Positions 18,783 to 26,291 of a stretch of 64,000 bases of DNA are shown here, in pieces; the stretch's first letter is position 1, and every line of letters starts with the position of its first letter. Under the pieces are notes generated by a model. The model saw only the letters and a list, made by a program, of their open reading frames with translations. It was not told where the DNA came from and made no database searches. This stretch comes from Paenibacillus foliorum (lineage in GTDB: Bacteria; Bacillota; Bacilli; Paenibacillales; NBRC-103111): NCBI RefSeq assembly GCF_013141765.1, contig NZ_WHOD01000066.1, forward strand, positions 62,001 to 126,000. Direction: 5' to 3'. The position numbers and the translations under genes are program-made.

Positions 18783-19103
18783 GACCTATTTTCCTAATTA
18801 TAGCATAAAAACTAACCCTACGTTGTTTGTCACACTTTTGCCCTACCAAGGATACACAGCTTTGACTTCCTTTGAATACAAGCGCATTTGCCGAGGTTGA
18901 GCGAAGCCAAACCTAATATTTATACTTGCTATTTAACTGAAAAAAGGCCCCCTATCCCATCATCCCAAAAGGAAGATCAACAGGAGGAGGCGCCTTTATC
19001 AAAACCATCTTCACTCTCATCGAGCCAAGGAGAACTTAGGAAAAGTCGTAACCCCTACAACAGCAGATATTACCCCGGATTCTCTCCTGATCAACCAGCT
19101 AAT
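18783..19103. other. Intergenic between chelatase operon and yerC
   Basis: About 320 bases with no convincing gene. A 75-codon plus-strand frame (18888-19115) is low-complexity (PSSLSSSQGE) and overlaps yerC; I reject it. Confidence 0.5.
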
Positions 19104-19394
19104 CTAGCGGCCTAGTCGCTCTAACGACAACTTGTAGCCGTCATTGCCATAGTTCAAGCAGCGCTTCACACGGGAAATCGTAGCAGTACTAGCACCTGTT
19201 TCAGCTTCGATCTGGTTATAGGTGTTGCCTTTGCGCAGCATTCTGGCTACCTCCAGGCGTTGGGATAAGGACTGGATCTCGTTAACCGTGCACAAGTCAT
19301 CAAAAAACACGTAACACTCTTCGATATCTTTAAGCGTTAAAACCGCTTCAAAAAGCTGATCGATCGCTTTGTCGTTTAATTTTTTCAATTGCAT
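19104..19394 (-). CDS. YerC/YecD family TrpR-related regulator
   Basis: 96 residues. TrpR-superfamily helix-turn-helix: LCTVNEIQSLSQRLEVARML (about 33-52), then NQIEAETGASTATISRVKRC, the recognition helix segment. The family is conserved across Bacillota. Its ligand, if any, is unknown to me; it is not the tryptophan repressor itself. The length is usual. It is transcribed toward the dagK operon but separated from it by a terminator. Confidence 0.88.
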   Translation of the reverse strand: MQLKKLNDKAIDQLFEAVLTLKDIEECYVFFDDLCTVNEIQSLSQRLEVARMLRKGNTYNQIEAETGASTATISRVKRCLNYGNDGYKLSLERLGR

Positions 19395-19667
19395 GTCTCG
19401 TTCAACCCCTTGCTGGTCTACTTCAATTCTTACAGGATACTATTCGACAGCGGCGTATAAAATCCTCCCTTTAGGTTAGCAAAACTTTACTATTTTTATG
19501 CGGCAATGTGCTAAAACATTGTAAATCGTTGTGAAACCGTGACAGGAGTCCAATCCATCCATATGCCTATCACATAGACTAAACTAGTTAAAACGTCTAT
19601 TTCATCCTGCAAAGCAGCCGGCCGCGCCCGTCCTTTGCTTAAATCCAATAAAAGGATCGTGAAACCC

Positions 19668-20168
19668 GTGAGCATTCAAAGACCAATGATAGGGAATCAA
19701 GGCATACCACGCAGCTTTCAGCAAGGCCCCCCTTCCTACCAAGGAGGAGGACAATATTCGGCTCAATATTCGGCTAACTCTTATCCCGGACTCGAAGTAA
19801 GCAGCTTTAACCAGCCTCAGACACCAGCAACACTGCCAACGAACACTGGAGGCGGCGGCTTACTGGGCGGACTTTTTGGCGGAGGGGGTGGAGGCTCATC
19901 CAAAGGGGGCTCCTTCAACATCGCGCAGATTAAACAAATTGTCGACCGTCTGGGCGGCATCGATGGCATCATGGAAACCATGAGCAAGGTACAGAAAGTT
20001 GTGAAAAATGTGCAGCAAATGGCCCCGATGTTGAAAGTACTGATGGCCTCCTTCGGTAAAAAGAGAAAAGCCGATTCCGACGATCTCGCCCCTCGCCGCA
20101 AACGCCGTAAGCGCAAAGGCGCCTCCGCAGCAGGTAAAAGAAGACGCAAACGCTCTAGCGGACGCTGA
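19668..20168 (+). CDS. YqfQ/VrrA-like protein with basic tail
   Basis: About 166 residues from GTG 19668 (AAAGGA about 11 bases upstream); a GTG at 19659 or TTG at 19635 are alternatives. The N-terminal third is Gln/Tyr/Ser-rich (GGQYSAQYSANSYPG). A glycine tract follows (GGGLLGGLFGGGGGG), then a helical segment (MSKVQKVVKNVQQMAPMLKV) resembling the conserved end of YqfQ/VrrA spore-associated proteins, and finally a Lys/Arg-rich tail (RRKRRKRKG). It may be a spore or envelope component. The assignment rests mainly on the VQKVxK block and layout. Confidence 0.5.
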   Translation: MSIQRPMIGNQGIPRSFQQGPPSYQGGGQYSAQYSANSYPGLEVSSFNQPQTPATLPTNTGGGGLLGGLFGGGGGGSSKGGSFNIAQIKQIVDRLGGIDGIMETMSKVQKVVKNVQQMAPMLKVLMASFGKKRKADSDDLAPRRKRRKRKGASAAGKRRRKRSSGR

Positions 20169-20205
20169 TATTTAAGAGTATACACCTATACATTCTATTC
20201 AACGC

Positions 20206-20241
20206 AAAAAAGAGCTGCTACCGGGATCTCCGGAGCGGCTC
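20206..20241 (-). terminator. Terminator after the SLH protein gene
   Basis: GAGCCGCT-CCGG / CCGG-AGCAGCTC stem. On the minus strand it is followed by TTTTTT. It may also end the convergent YqfQ-like gene. Confidence 0.65.
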
Positions 20242-20320
20242 TGCTGTTGTTTACTAGTATATGCATGGCATGAATCTGTTCAAAGGCATTATTCACAAAT
20301 TTCCTCATGCATCTTCAAAG

Positions 20321-22393
20321 CTATTTCTGCTTCACATTTTGCAGACTGACAATCGCACTCGCCGCTTCCGCGCGGGTTGCAAACACATTCGGCGCAAACT
20401 TCTGAGCATTCAAGCTTCCGACAATAATAATCCCTGTCTTCTCAGCTGTCGATGCGGAACCTTTCGCCCACTCAGGAATGTCGCTGTAATCTTCATAGTT
20501 TGAGACTGGGTTCACAACGACCGGCAGGCCGGAAGCTTTCACAACCATCGCAGCCATTTCAGCATGGGTAATGTTCGCGCCCGGACGGAACGTATTGTCG
20601 GGGTATCCACTGATGATGCCCATCTTCACAGCTGATGAAACCGACTGTAACGCCCACGTTCCAATGCTGTCCGTATCGTGAAACCGCAGCTCAGCTTCTT
20701 CTTTGTCTGGCTTCAAGCTGTTCATCAGCATGACAGTAAACTCAGCGCGGGTGATGTTGCCTTCGGGCTGGAAAGTCCCATCCGGATAACCGTGTGCGAT
20801 ATCCCTTTTTACCGCCTCTCGGATGGCCGCATTTGCCCAATTACCGTTAATATCCGTGAAGGGGTCTTGCCCCTGCTGTGGTGCTGTCCCTACTGCTGGG
20901 GGGGCCTGATCAGGGCCTGCTGCTGTAGAACCGGTAACCGTCACGTTACATTTGGCCACAAACTCACCGTCTTGCGTCATGACGGTAATGACGGCTGTGC
21001 CGACTGCCTTACCCGTCACATTGCCTTCATTATCCACTTCAGCCTTTAATGGATCGCTGCTCTCCCAGGTTACCTTTTTGTTCGCGGCAGTATTCGGTAA
21101 TACGGCTGCCGTAAGTGCTTGCTTTTGCCCTATGCCGAGAGCAAGCTCTCTCTTGTTCAGTGTTACACTGCTTACCGGGACTGTACCGAGCGCGTACATT
21201 ACTCCACTGTAAGTTTTTACATAAACCGTGCCGTCCGGTCCGGTTGCAGGATCGGTCCCAATCAAGTATCCGGTATCATAGCTCCATCTGCCAGAGCCAT
21301 TCGGATTTACTGCATACACAACGCCCTCTAATGATGCTATATAAACCGAACCGTCCGAGCCAATCGCCGGTCCAAAAAGTACCGTATTTATATAAGATCG
21401 TACGACTTTTGTGGAAAAGACCCACTTCTTAGCCCCATTCGGATCGATCGCGTACAAATTTTTATCATTCGATGCCACATAAAGGGTACCATCCTTTCCA
21501 ATGGTCGGGGATGAATAAATTTCCCCTCCGGTAGCAAATTTCCATTTAACAGTACCATCTGGATTGAAGGCATATAGGTTTGTATCTCCCGATCCCATAT
21601 AAATCGTGCCATCCGCACCAATGACCGGAGTACCACGCAATTTGCCGCCTGTGGAAGCCACCCACTTCTTCATTCCATTGGGCTTGATTGCCAACAAATT
21701 ATGGCCGGATCCCACGTATACGGTACCGTCTTCTGCCATTTTAGCGGAGAGAGGGGACCAAGGGGACTCTTCGACATCCCAGTCTATGGACCATTTAATA
21801 GATAGATCGGGTTTGATAGCGAAAAATTTACCTGTACGGCAGCCTGTATACATAGATCCGTCCGTTTCGACCGTAAGCGATCCGACAAGCTGACACTTCA
21901 TATCGAGCTCCCATTTTTTCGTTCCGTCGGGATGAACCGCATATAACTTTTGTCCCGCTGCCGCATAGATCTCACCGTCGGCGCCGACTGCTTGGGCTAC
22001 CACGATTCCGCCTGTGGAAAAATCCCACTTCATTATCCCATCCGGTGAAATAGCTGTTAAGCTTCTGCCCTTCGTTCCAATGTAAAGAGTGCCGTCGGAG
22101 CCGATTGCTGGTGGCGTGTAGCTATCGAAGCCGTCTTCATCCCTATTTTTCACCAGCATATCCCATCTGTACGTTCCTTTCCTTGGATTTAATTGTATGG
22201 GATCGAGTTGTTTAATGATGTCTTCTATTTTCTTAATGTCCTTAATGTCCTTAATGTCCTTAATTCCACTGATATCCGGAACTACTATGCTATCTTTTAT
22301 AACTTGTAGGCTGGACTCCGACCTTGCGGTGCCTGATGGGAACAAACCAATCGCTAACCCTACTGCAAGAAAAAGTGCTACATATCGTCTCAT
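20321..22393 (-). CDS. S-layer-anchored PQQ-repeat beta-propeller protein
   Basis: 690 residues, exported and held on the wall. The signal peptide is MRRYVALFLAVGLAIGLFP. A low-complexity linker IKDIKDIKDIKKIEDI comes from 9-base tandem repeats. About eight PQQ-like beta-propeller blades follow (pattern IGSDGTLYIGT / AINPDGTKKW, about 90-400), then a BIG2 Ig-like domain (about 405-490), and three SLH domains at the C-terminus (GYPDGTFQPEGNITRAEF and GYPDNTFRPGANITHAEM in the first two). The SLH domains bind pyruvylated wall polymer. The start is ATG 22393, AGGAG 9 bases upstream. Function is probably carbohydrate or protein binding; no catalytic motif is seen. Confidence 0.85.
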   Translation of the reverse strand: MRRYVALFLAVGLAIGLFPSGTARSESSLQVIKDSIVVPDISGIKDIKDIKDIKKIEDIIKQLDPIQLNPRKGTYRWDMLVKNRDEDGFDSYTPPAIGSDGTLYIGTKGRSLTAISPDGIMKWDFSTGGIVVAQAVGADGEIYAAAGQKLYAVHPDGTKKWELDMKCQLVGSLTVETDGSMYTGCRTGKFFAIKPDLSIKWSIDWDVEESPWSPLSAKMAEDGTVYVGSGHNLLAIKPNGMKKWVASTGGKLRGTPVIGADGTIYMGSGDTNLYAFNPDGTVKWKFATGGEIYSSPTIGKDGTLYVASNDKNLYAIDPNGAKKWVFSTKVVRSYINTVLFGPAIGSDGSVYIASLEGVVYAVNPNGSGRWSYDTGYLIGTDPATGPDGTVYVKTYSGVMYALGTVPVSSVTLNKRELALGIGQKQALTAAVLPNTAANKKVTWESSDPLKAEVDNEGNVTGKAVGTAVITVMTQDGEFVAKCNVTVTGSTAAGPDQAPPAVGTAPQQGQDPFTDINGNWANAAIREAVKRDIAHGYPDGTFQPEGNITRAEFTVMLMNSLKPDKEEAELRFHDTDSIGTWALQSVSSAVKMGIISGYPDNTFRPGANITHAEMAAMVVKASGLPVVVNPVSNYEDYSDIPEWAKGSASTAEKTGIIIVGSLNAQKFAPNVFATRAEAASAIVSLQNVKQK
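22230..22264 (-). repeat. 9-base tandem repeat inside the SLH gene
   Basis: CTTAATGTC is repeated 3.6 times without change, encoding the KDI tripeptide run. Because the unit is 9 bases, copy-number change would keep the frame and alter only linker length. Confidence 0.85.
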
Positions 22394-22542
22394 AACAATC
22401 AACTCCTGAACTCACCGCCGCGGCGTTGAAAGAATATTTACAAGCCAATTATCTTATTTCTCTATGACAACAACAATCCGACTGGATGCTTATTTCCATG
22501 TCGAACTGTATCAGAATCCGCCCGCATCATTATCTAAGCAAC

Positions 22543-22589
22543 AAAAAAAGCCCGACCAGAACACGAATGCTCCAACCGGACTTTTTTTA
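22543..22589. terminator. Bidirectional terminator after ThuA-like gene
   Basis: AGTCCGGTTGGAGCA / TGTTCTGGTCGGGCT stem with some G-U pairs and A/T tracts on both sides. Confidence 0.75.
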
Positions 22590-22615
22590 TTTAACTATGT
22601 TGACCTTGTAGGCAA

Positions 22616-23347
22616 TTAACCTTTAGCCTTAATAACCTCAAGCGGCTTGTGGTTGCCGTATTTCGGATACTCACGGGTTGTCGGAGCGGCCCAATGAACA
22701 GCGTTGCTGATGACGCGGCGCACTTGCTCATTATAGTAGGTACGGTATGTCTCATGTCCAGGACGGAAGTAGAAAATTTTGCCTTGGCCACGACTGAACG
22801 TGCAGCCGCTGCGGAATATTTCGCCGCCTTCAAACCAGCTAACCATGATCAGCTCGTCCGGCTGCGGGATATCAAAGTGCTCGCCGTACATTTCTTCGGC
22901 TTCCAGATCAATATACTCGCCAATGCCTTCCACGATAGGATGGCCCGGGGACACAACCCAGATGCGCTCCTTCTCGTCAGCCTCTCTCCATTTCAGATCG
23001 CAGGAGGTTCCCATCAATGCTTTGAATACTTTAGAGAAATGGCCGGAATGCAGTACAATCAAGCCCATGCCTTGTAGAACACGGTTTTGGACGCGTTTTA
23101 CAATTTCATCCTGAACCTCGCCATGTGCTTTATGCCCCCACCAGATAAGAACGTCGGTATTTTGCAGTCTTTCTTCCGTCAGACCGTGCTCCGGCTCATC
23201 CAATGTAGCATAGGAGACTTCAACTTCTCCACTTATCCCTTCGCCAATTGCCTGATGAATACCATCCGGGTAAGCGGCGCGGACTTTCTCGTTTTCCTTT
23301 TCGTGACGGAACTCATTCCATACGGTAACTCGCAGCTTTTGACTCAT
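22616..23347 (-). CDS. ThuA-domain protein (trehalose-utilisation family)
   Basis: 243 residues, cytoplasmic, class I glutamine-amidotransferase-like fold. Visible blocks are [12 protein letters not shown] at the start, [27 protein letters not shown] and PGHPIVEGI. ThuA proteins are linked to uptake and oxidation of disaccharides and sugar derivatives; the reaction is not well defined. The start is ATG 23347 with GGAGG 12 bases upstream. It is divergent from an AraC regulator, which may control it. A GH88/GH2 cluster lies on the same strand further upstream. Confidence 0.85.
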   Translation of the reverse strand: MSQKLRVTVWNEFRHEKENEKVRAAYPDGIHQAIGEGISGEVEVSYATLDEPEHGLTEERLQNTDVLIWWGHKAHGEVQDEIVKRVQNRVLQGMGLIVLHSGHFSKVFKALMGTSCDLKWREADEKERIWVVSPGHPIVEGIGEYIDLEAEEMYGEHFDIPQPDELIMVSWFEGGEIFRSGCTFSRGQGKIFYFRPGHETYRTYYNEQVRRVISNAVHWAAPTTREYPKYGNHKPLEVIKAKG

Positions 23348-23559
23348 GATTTTATCCAACCTCCAACAATTAGTAACGTAGTAACTACCTAAATTATATA
23401 AGATAACGCCGGGAAAAAGAAATTCTCAATACTGCCGCATCTATATGCAAAACTGGCATCTCTATTCCAAAAACATGCTATACTATTTAGTAAATCCAAA
23501 AGTAGATTATGCAATAATGGTTTAAGAGATTTATACATTGGAGGTCTTGAAGCAGCGGC

Positions 23560-24465
23560 ATGAACACACTTTTAAATAATGAGCCTGACGCACACAACGA
23601 ACATGTTGACTATCAAAACCCTCTGCTGCGTCTAAAAATATGGCAAATAACGAGTCCAGAATCTATCGTCAGTCCACCCGTCCCCAAGGTTTTTCGCTGG
23701 CATTATCATAAGGAAGTTGAATTTCTGGCAGTGCTTGGCGGCGGTCTTGGTATCCAAACGAAACATGACACACGGTCGCTGCGATCAGGTGACGTTCATG
23801 TGTTAGGCTCGTCCCAGCTGCACCGTACCCGCAAGGATCTGCCGGAAGCGCTAAGCTACATTGTATGCCAGTTTGATTTGGCGCAGCATTTTGATGAGAG
23901 CACCATGCCTTACTTACATTATTTCAGTGAGGTGCGGCGGCCCCTTAGCCAGCTTAATTATATTTTTCGGGACGACCCTCTCATACAACAGCAAGCCTAT
24001 GGGCTAATTATGGAGATTTACCAGGAAACACAAACGAAGCAAAAAGGCTACGAGCTCGCCATCAGCGCCTCGATCCGCCGACTCATGCTGCTGCTGATAC
24101 GAAGCGATACTCAGGGTGTTCTGCATGGCGCTGAGAATAATGAGCTGATCCGCCTGCAGCCGGCACTGGATTATGTGGAGCAGCATCTGTCCGAAAAGAT
24201 CGCCATCGAACAGGCCTGCGCGGTCCTGAACCTGAGCTACCACTACTTTATTAAGTATTTCAAAAAGGTGATGGGCCTATCCTTCGTTGATTATGTCAAC
24301 TACAAACGTATTAAAAAAGCCGAGCGCATGCTGCTTACGCAGGACGTGAGCATTATGGAAATAGGCGATTCCGTTGGCATTCCGAATATGGCGCAGTTTT
24401 ATAAGCTGTTCAAGCGTCATAACCACTGCTCTCCCAAGGAGTTTAAACAGCGGATGAAGGCTTAG
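23560..24465 (+). CDS. AraC-family regulator with cupin sensor
   Basis: 301 residues. The N-terminal cupin half contains FRWHYHKEVEFLAVLGGG and the GDVHVLGSSQLHR sugar-pocket segment. The C-terminal half has two HTH motifs: IEQACAVLNLSYHYFIKYFK with KVMGLSFVDYVN, then IMEIGDSVGIPNMAQFYKLF with SPKEFKQ. The binding site GGAGG is unusually far (15 bases) from the ATG, and no nearer start is in frame. It is divergent from the ThuA-like gene and probably responds to a sugar. Confidence 0.88.
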   Translation: MNTLLNNEPDAHNEHVDYQNPLLRLKIWQITSPESIVSPPVPKVFRWHYHKEVEFLAVLGGGLGIQTKHDTRSLRSGDVHVLGSSQLHRTRKDLPEALSYIVCQFDLAQHFDESTMPYLHYFSEVRRPLSQLNYIFRDDPLIQQQAYGLIMEIYQETQTKQKGYELAISASIRRLMLLLIRSDTQGVLHGAENNELIRLQPALDYVEQHLSEKIAIEQACAVLNLSYHYFIKYFKKVMGLSFVDYVNYKRIKKAERMLLTQDVSIMEIGDSVGIPNMAQFYKLFKRHNHCSPKEFKQRMKA

Positions 24466-24533
24466 CTGGAAGCTGATATGTTACGGATCAACATCTGCAG
24501 TGTCCTTGTTTTGGATGAACGATTTTAGGGATG

Positions 24534-24727
24534 GCTCGCTTGCGGAACGTCATTCCCTTATTCTTCTAATATTCCCTCGAATTCATGAACTCACGGAACT
24601 ACGATGCGCTATCGCTCTCCATTAGGTTAAAATCCCTCCATTTCAAGCAAATAAGTGATCCACGTTCCGTTTCACCGGAATGATAACGTGTGCACATCAA
24701 AATAGCGTATCCTAGTTCCTCTCAACC
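24534..24727 (+). repeat. Dispersed non-coding repeat family B, copy 1
   Basis: It aligns along its length with 51822-52012. Identical stretches include GCGGAACGTCA, CCCTCGAATT, CACGGAACTACGATGCG and AAGCAAATAAG. Both copies lie downstream of a plus-strand gene in DNA with no open frame. Confidence 0.75.
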
Positions 24728-24947
24728 GTCGCTCGGGAGGTAAATAGGCGAATCTGATCGTAGCTAGCTTAATATACCCAACATTCGATTCACTCAAAAT
24801 GGGTCAAGTGGATCGTATGCCCAAAAAACTCACAGGTAAAACGGCTGCATCGTCTTCAAGGGTTGGACACGTTTGTCGGGTTCGATCGACTAATGTGTGC
24901 AACATGCGGCCAGGATTCACGTGCGATGGAAAGTCCTTCAATCCATG

Positions 24948-24996
24948 AAAAGAAAAGAGCACCTCAAACCACTTAACTGTGATTTGAAGGTGCTCG
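24948..24996 (-). terminator. Terminator after GH88 gene
   Basis: GAGCACCTTCAAATCAC pairs with GTGGTTTGAGGTGCTC (two mismatches), followed by TTTTCTTTT on the minus strand. Confidence 0.85.
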
Positions 24997-25026
24997 TTAT
25001 TTTCTCAGGTTTCGCTTATGGTTAGA

Positions 25027-26181
25027 TTAGAAAATGCGTGATTTCCAGCCTTGCAGTTTGGCAAGTGCTTCGACGTAATAGTAGTCGCCGTAGATCAGCG
25101 CAACGTTGATGTTCTGGCCGGCAGGCTTGTTGCCGGTGCCTTCCACTAGAATCGCCTCGTGTTCAGGATGCTCCCACGTGGCATAGCTTTGCGTCAGCGA
25201 GAGCAGGATGCGCTCAGCGGCTTCGCGGTACGGGCGACCCTGTACCCCTGGCAGCGCATCAGCAAGCTCGAGCAGTCCCGAGGCAGCGCAGGACGCTGCC
25301 GATGTGTCGCGCGGCTCGTCGGCGAGCGATTCTGCCGCGCGGAAGTCCCAATGCGCCACGCTGTCTTCCGGCAGCATGGAGAGGAAATAATGCGCGACGC
25401 GCTGTGCTGCGCGCAAATATTTCATATCGCCAGTATAGCGATATGTGTTGGCCATGCCGTGCAGCGCCCATGCGGCGCCGCGGCTCCATGACGAGTCGGG
25501 ACCGGCGCCTTGGCCGCCTAACGACTCGATAACTTCACCCGTCAGCGGATTGAAGCTGACGATGTGATTAACGGAACCATCCTCACGGATGAAATGGTTC
25601 ACGACTGTATCAGCATGGGCTTTGGCGATCATGCTGAACCTTGGGTCGGCGATTTCTTCCGCCGCCCAGAACAGCAATGACAGGTTCATCGAGGAGTCCA
25701 CGATAGCCCAGCCGGTTTTGTCCTGATTCCATGCGCGCAAGAAGTTACCCGCTATATTGAATCGTCCTGCTAAGAAGTTGGCTGCTAGTAGTCCTCTACG
25801 TTTGCCATCCACATCACCAGTCAGCTTGTATTTGATTACAGCTGTCGGCAAGTATTGAAAGCCTACATCATGATGGAAATTGCTAGGCTGAATCGACTTC
25901 TGATCAAACTTCTCGTCCCAGCCCCAAGCTGCTTCCTTGTAATGTTCCTTGCCTGTCATCTCGTGCATAATCCACAAAATCCCCGGCCAAAAGCCTGCTG
26001 TCCACCAGTCGTGGCGCATATCATCATAAACCCCTGTATCTGCAGGAGCCACATGCGGTGACTTGTCGCCAATCTGCTCGATCATTCGGCTTACCTTGTG
26101 CTGCAAAGCCTCCCATACCTCAGGCAGCACCTCTTGCAAATTCGTGGCTTGCTTCAATTTGTTCATATCCAATACAGTCAT
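25027..26181 (-). CDS. Glycoside hydrolase family 88, unsaturated glucuronyl hydrolase
   Basis: 384 residues of (alpha/alpha)6-barrel type. Hydrates the double bond of unsaturated glucuronyl or galacturonyl sugars left by polysaccharide lyases. Characteristic blocks are WWTAGFWPGILWIM, HHDVGFQYL (catalytic Asp region), VDSSMNLSLLFWA (second catalytic Asp), GGQGAGPDSSWSRGAAWALHG and the terminal NINVALIYGDYYYVEAL. No signal peptide, so it is cytoplasmic. The second ATG (26181) fits AAGGAGG spacing better than the first (26187). It lies 110 bases after the GH2 gene in the same direction, a likely operon for plant or host glycan breakdown. Confidence 0.92.
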   Translation of the reverse strand: MTVLDMNKLKQATNLQEVLPEVWEALQHKVSRMIEQIGDKSPHVAPADTGVYDDMRHDWWTAGFWPGILWIMHEMTGKEHYKEAAWGWDEKFDQKSIQPSNFHHDVGFQYLPTAVIKYKLTGDVDGKRRGLLAANFLAGRFNIAGNFLRAWNQDKTGWAIVDSSMNLSLLFWAAEEIADPRFSMIAKAHADTVVNHFIREDGSVNHIVSFNPLTGEVIESLGGQGAGPDSSWSRGAAWALHGMANTYRYTGDMKYLRAAQRVAHYFLSMLPEDSVAHWDFRAAESLADEPRDTSAASCAASGLLELADALPGVQGRPYREAAERILLSLTQSYATWEHPEHEAILVEGTGNKPAGQNINVALIYGDYYYVEALAKLQGWKSRIF

Positions 26182-26291
26182 GTTCATGCTCCTCCTTCAA
26201 ATGAATAAATGCTAAAACCCTATTAGCTGTACAAATTTTTTCTATATAGTGAGCTGTTAAAATGATTACTTACAACGCAATAGCTGTAGGA

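Larger units (their letters stand above)
24466..25026. other. 560-base intergenic stretch holding repeat B
   Basis: Besides the repeat and the GH88 terminator, no gene is seen. Frames across 24800-24940 are short and have no family signature. Confidence 0.5.

Noticed and set aside
18888..19115. 75-codon plus-strand frame
   Set aside because: Low-complexity Ser/Pro/Gln sequence, overlaps yerC, no ribosome site.
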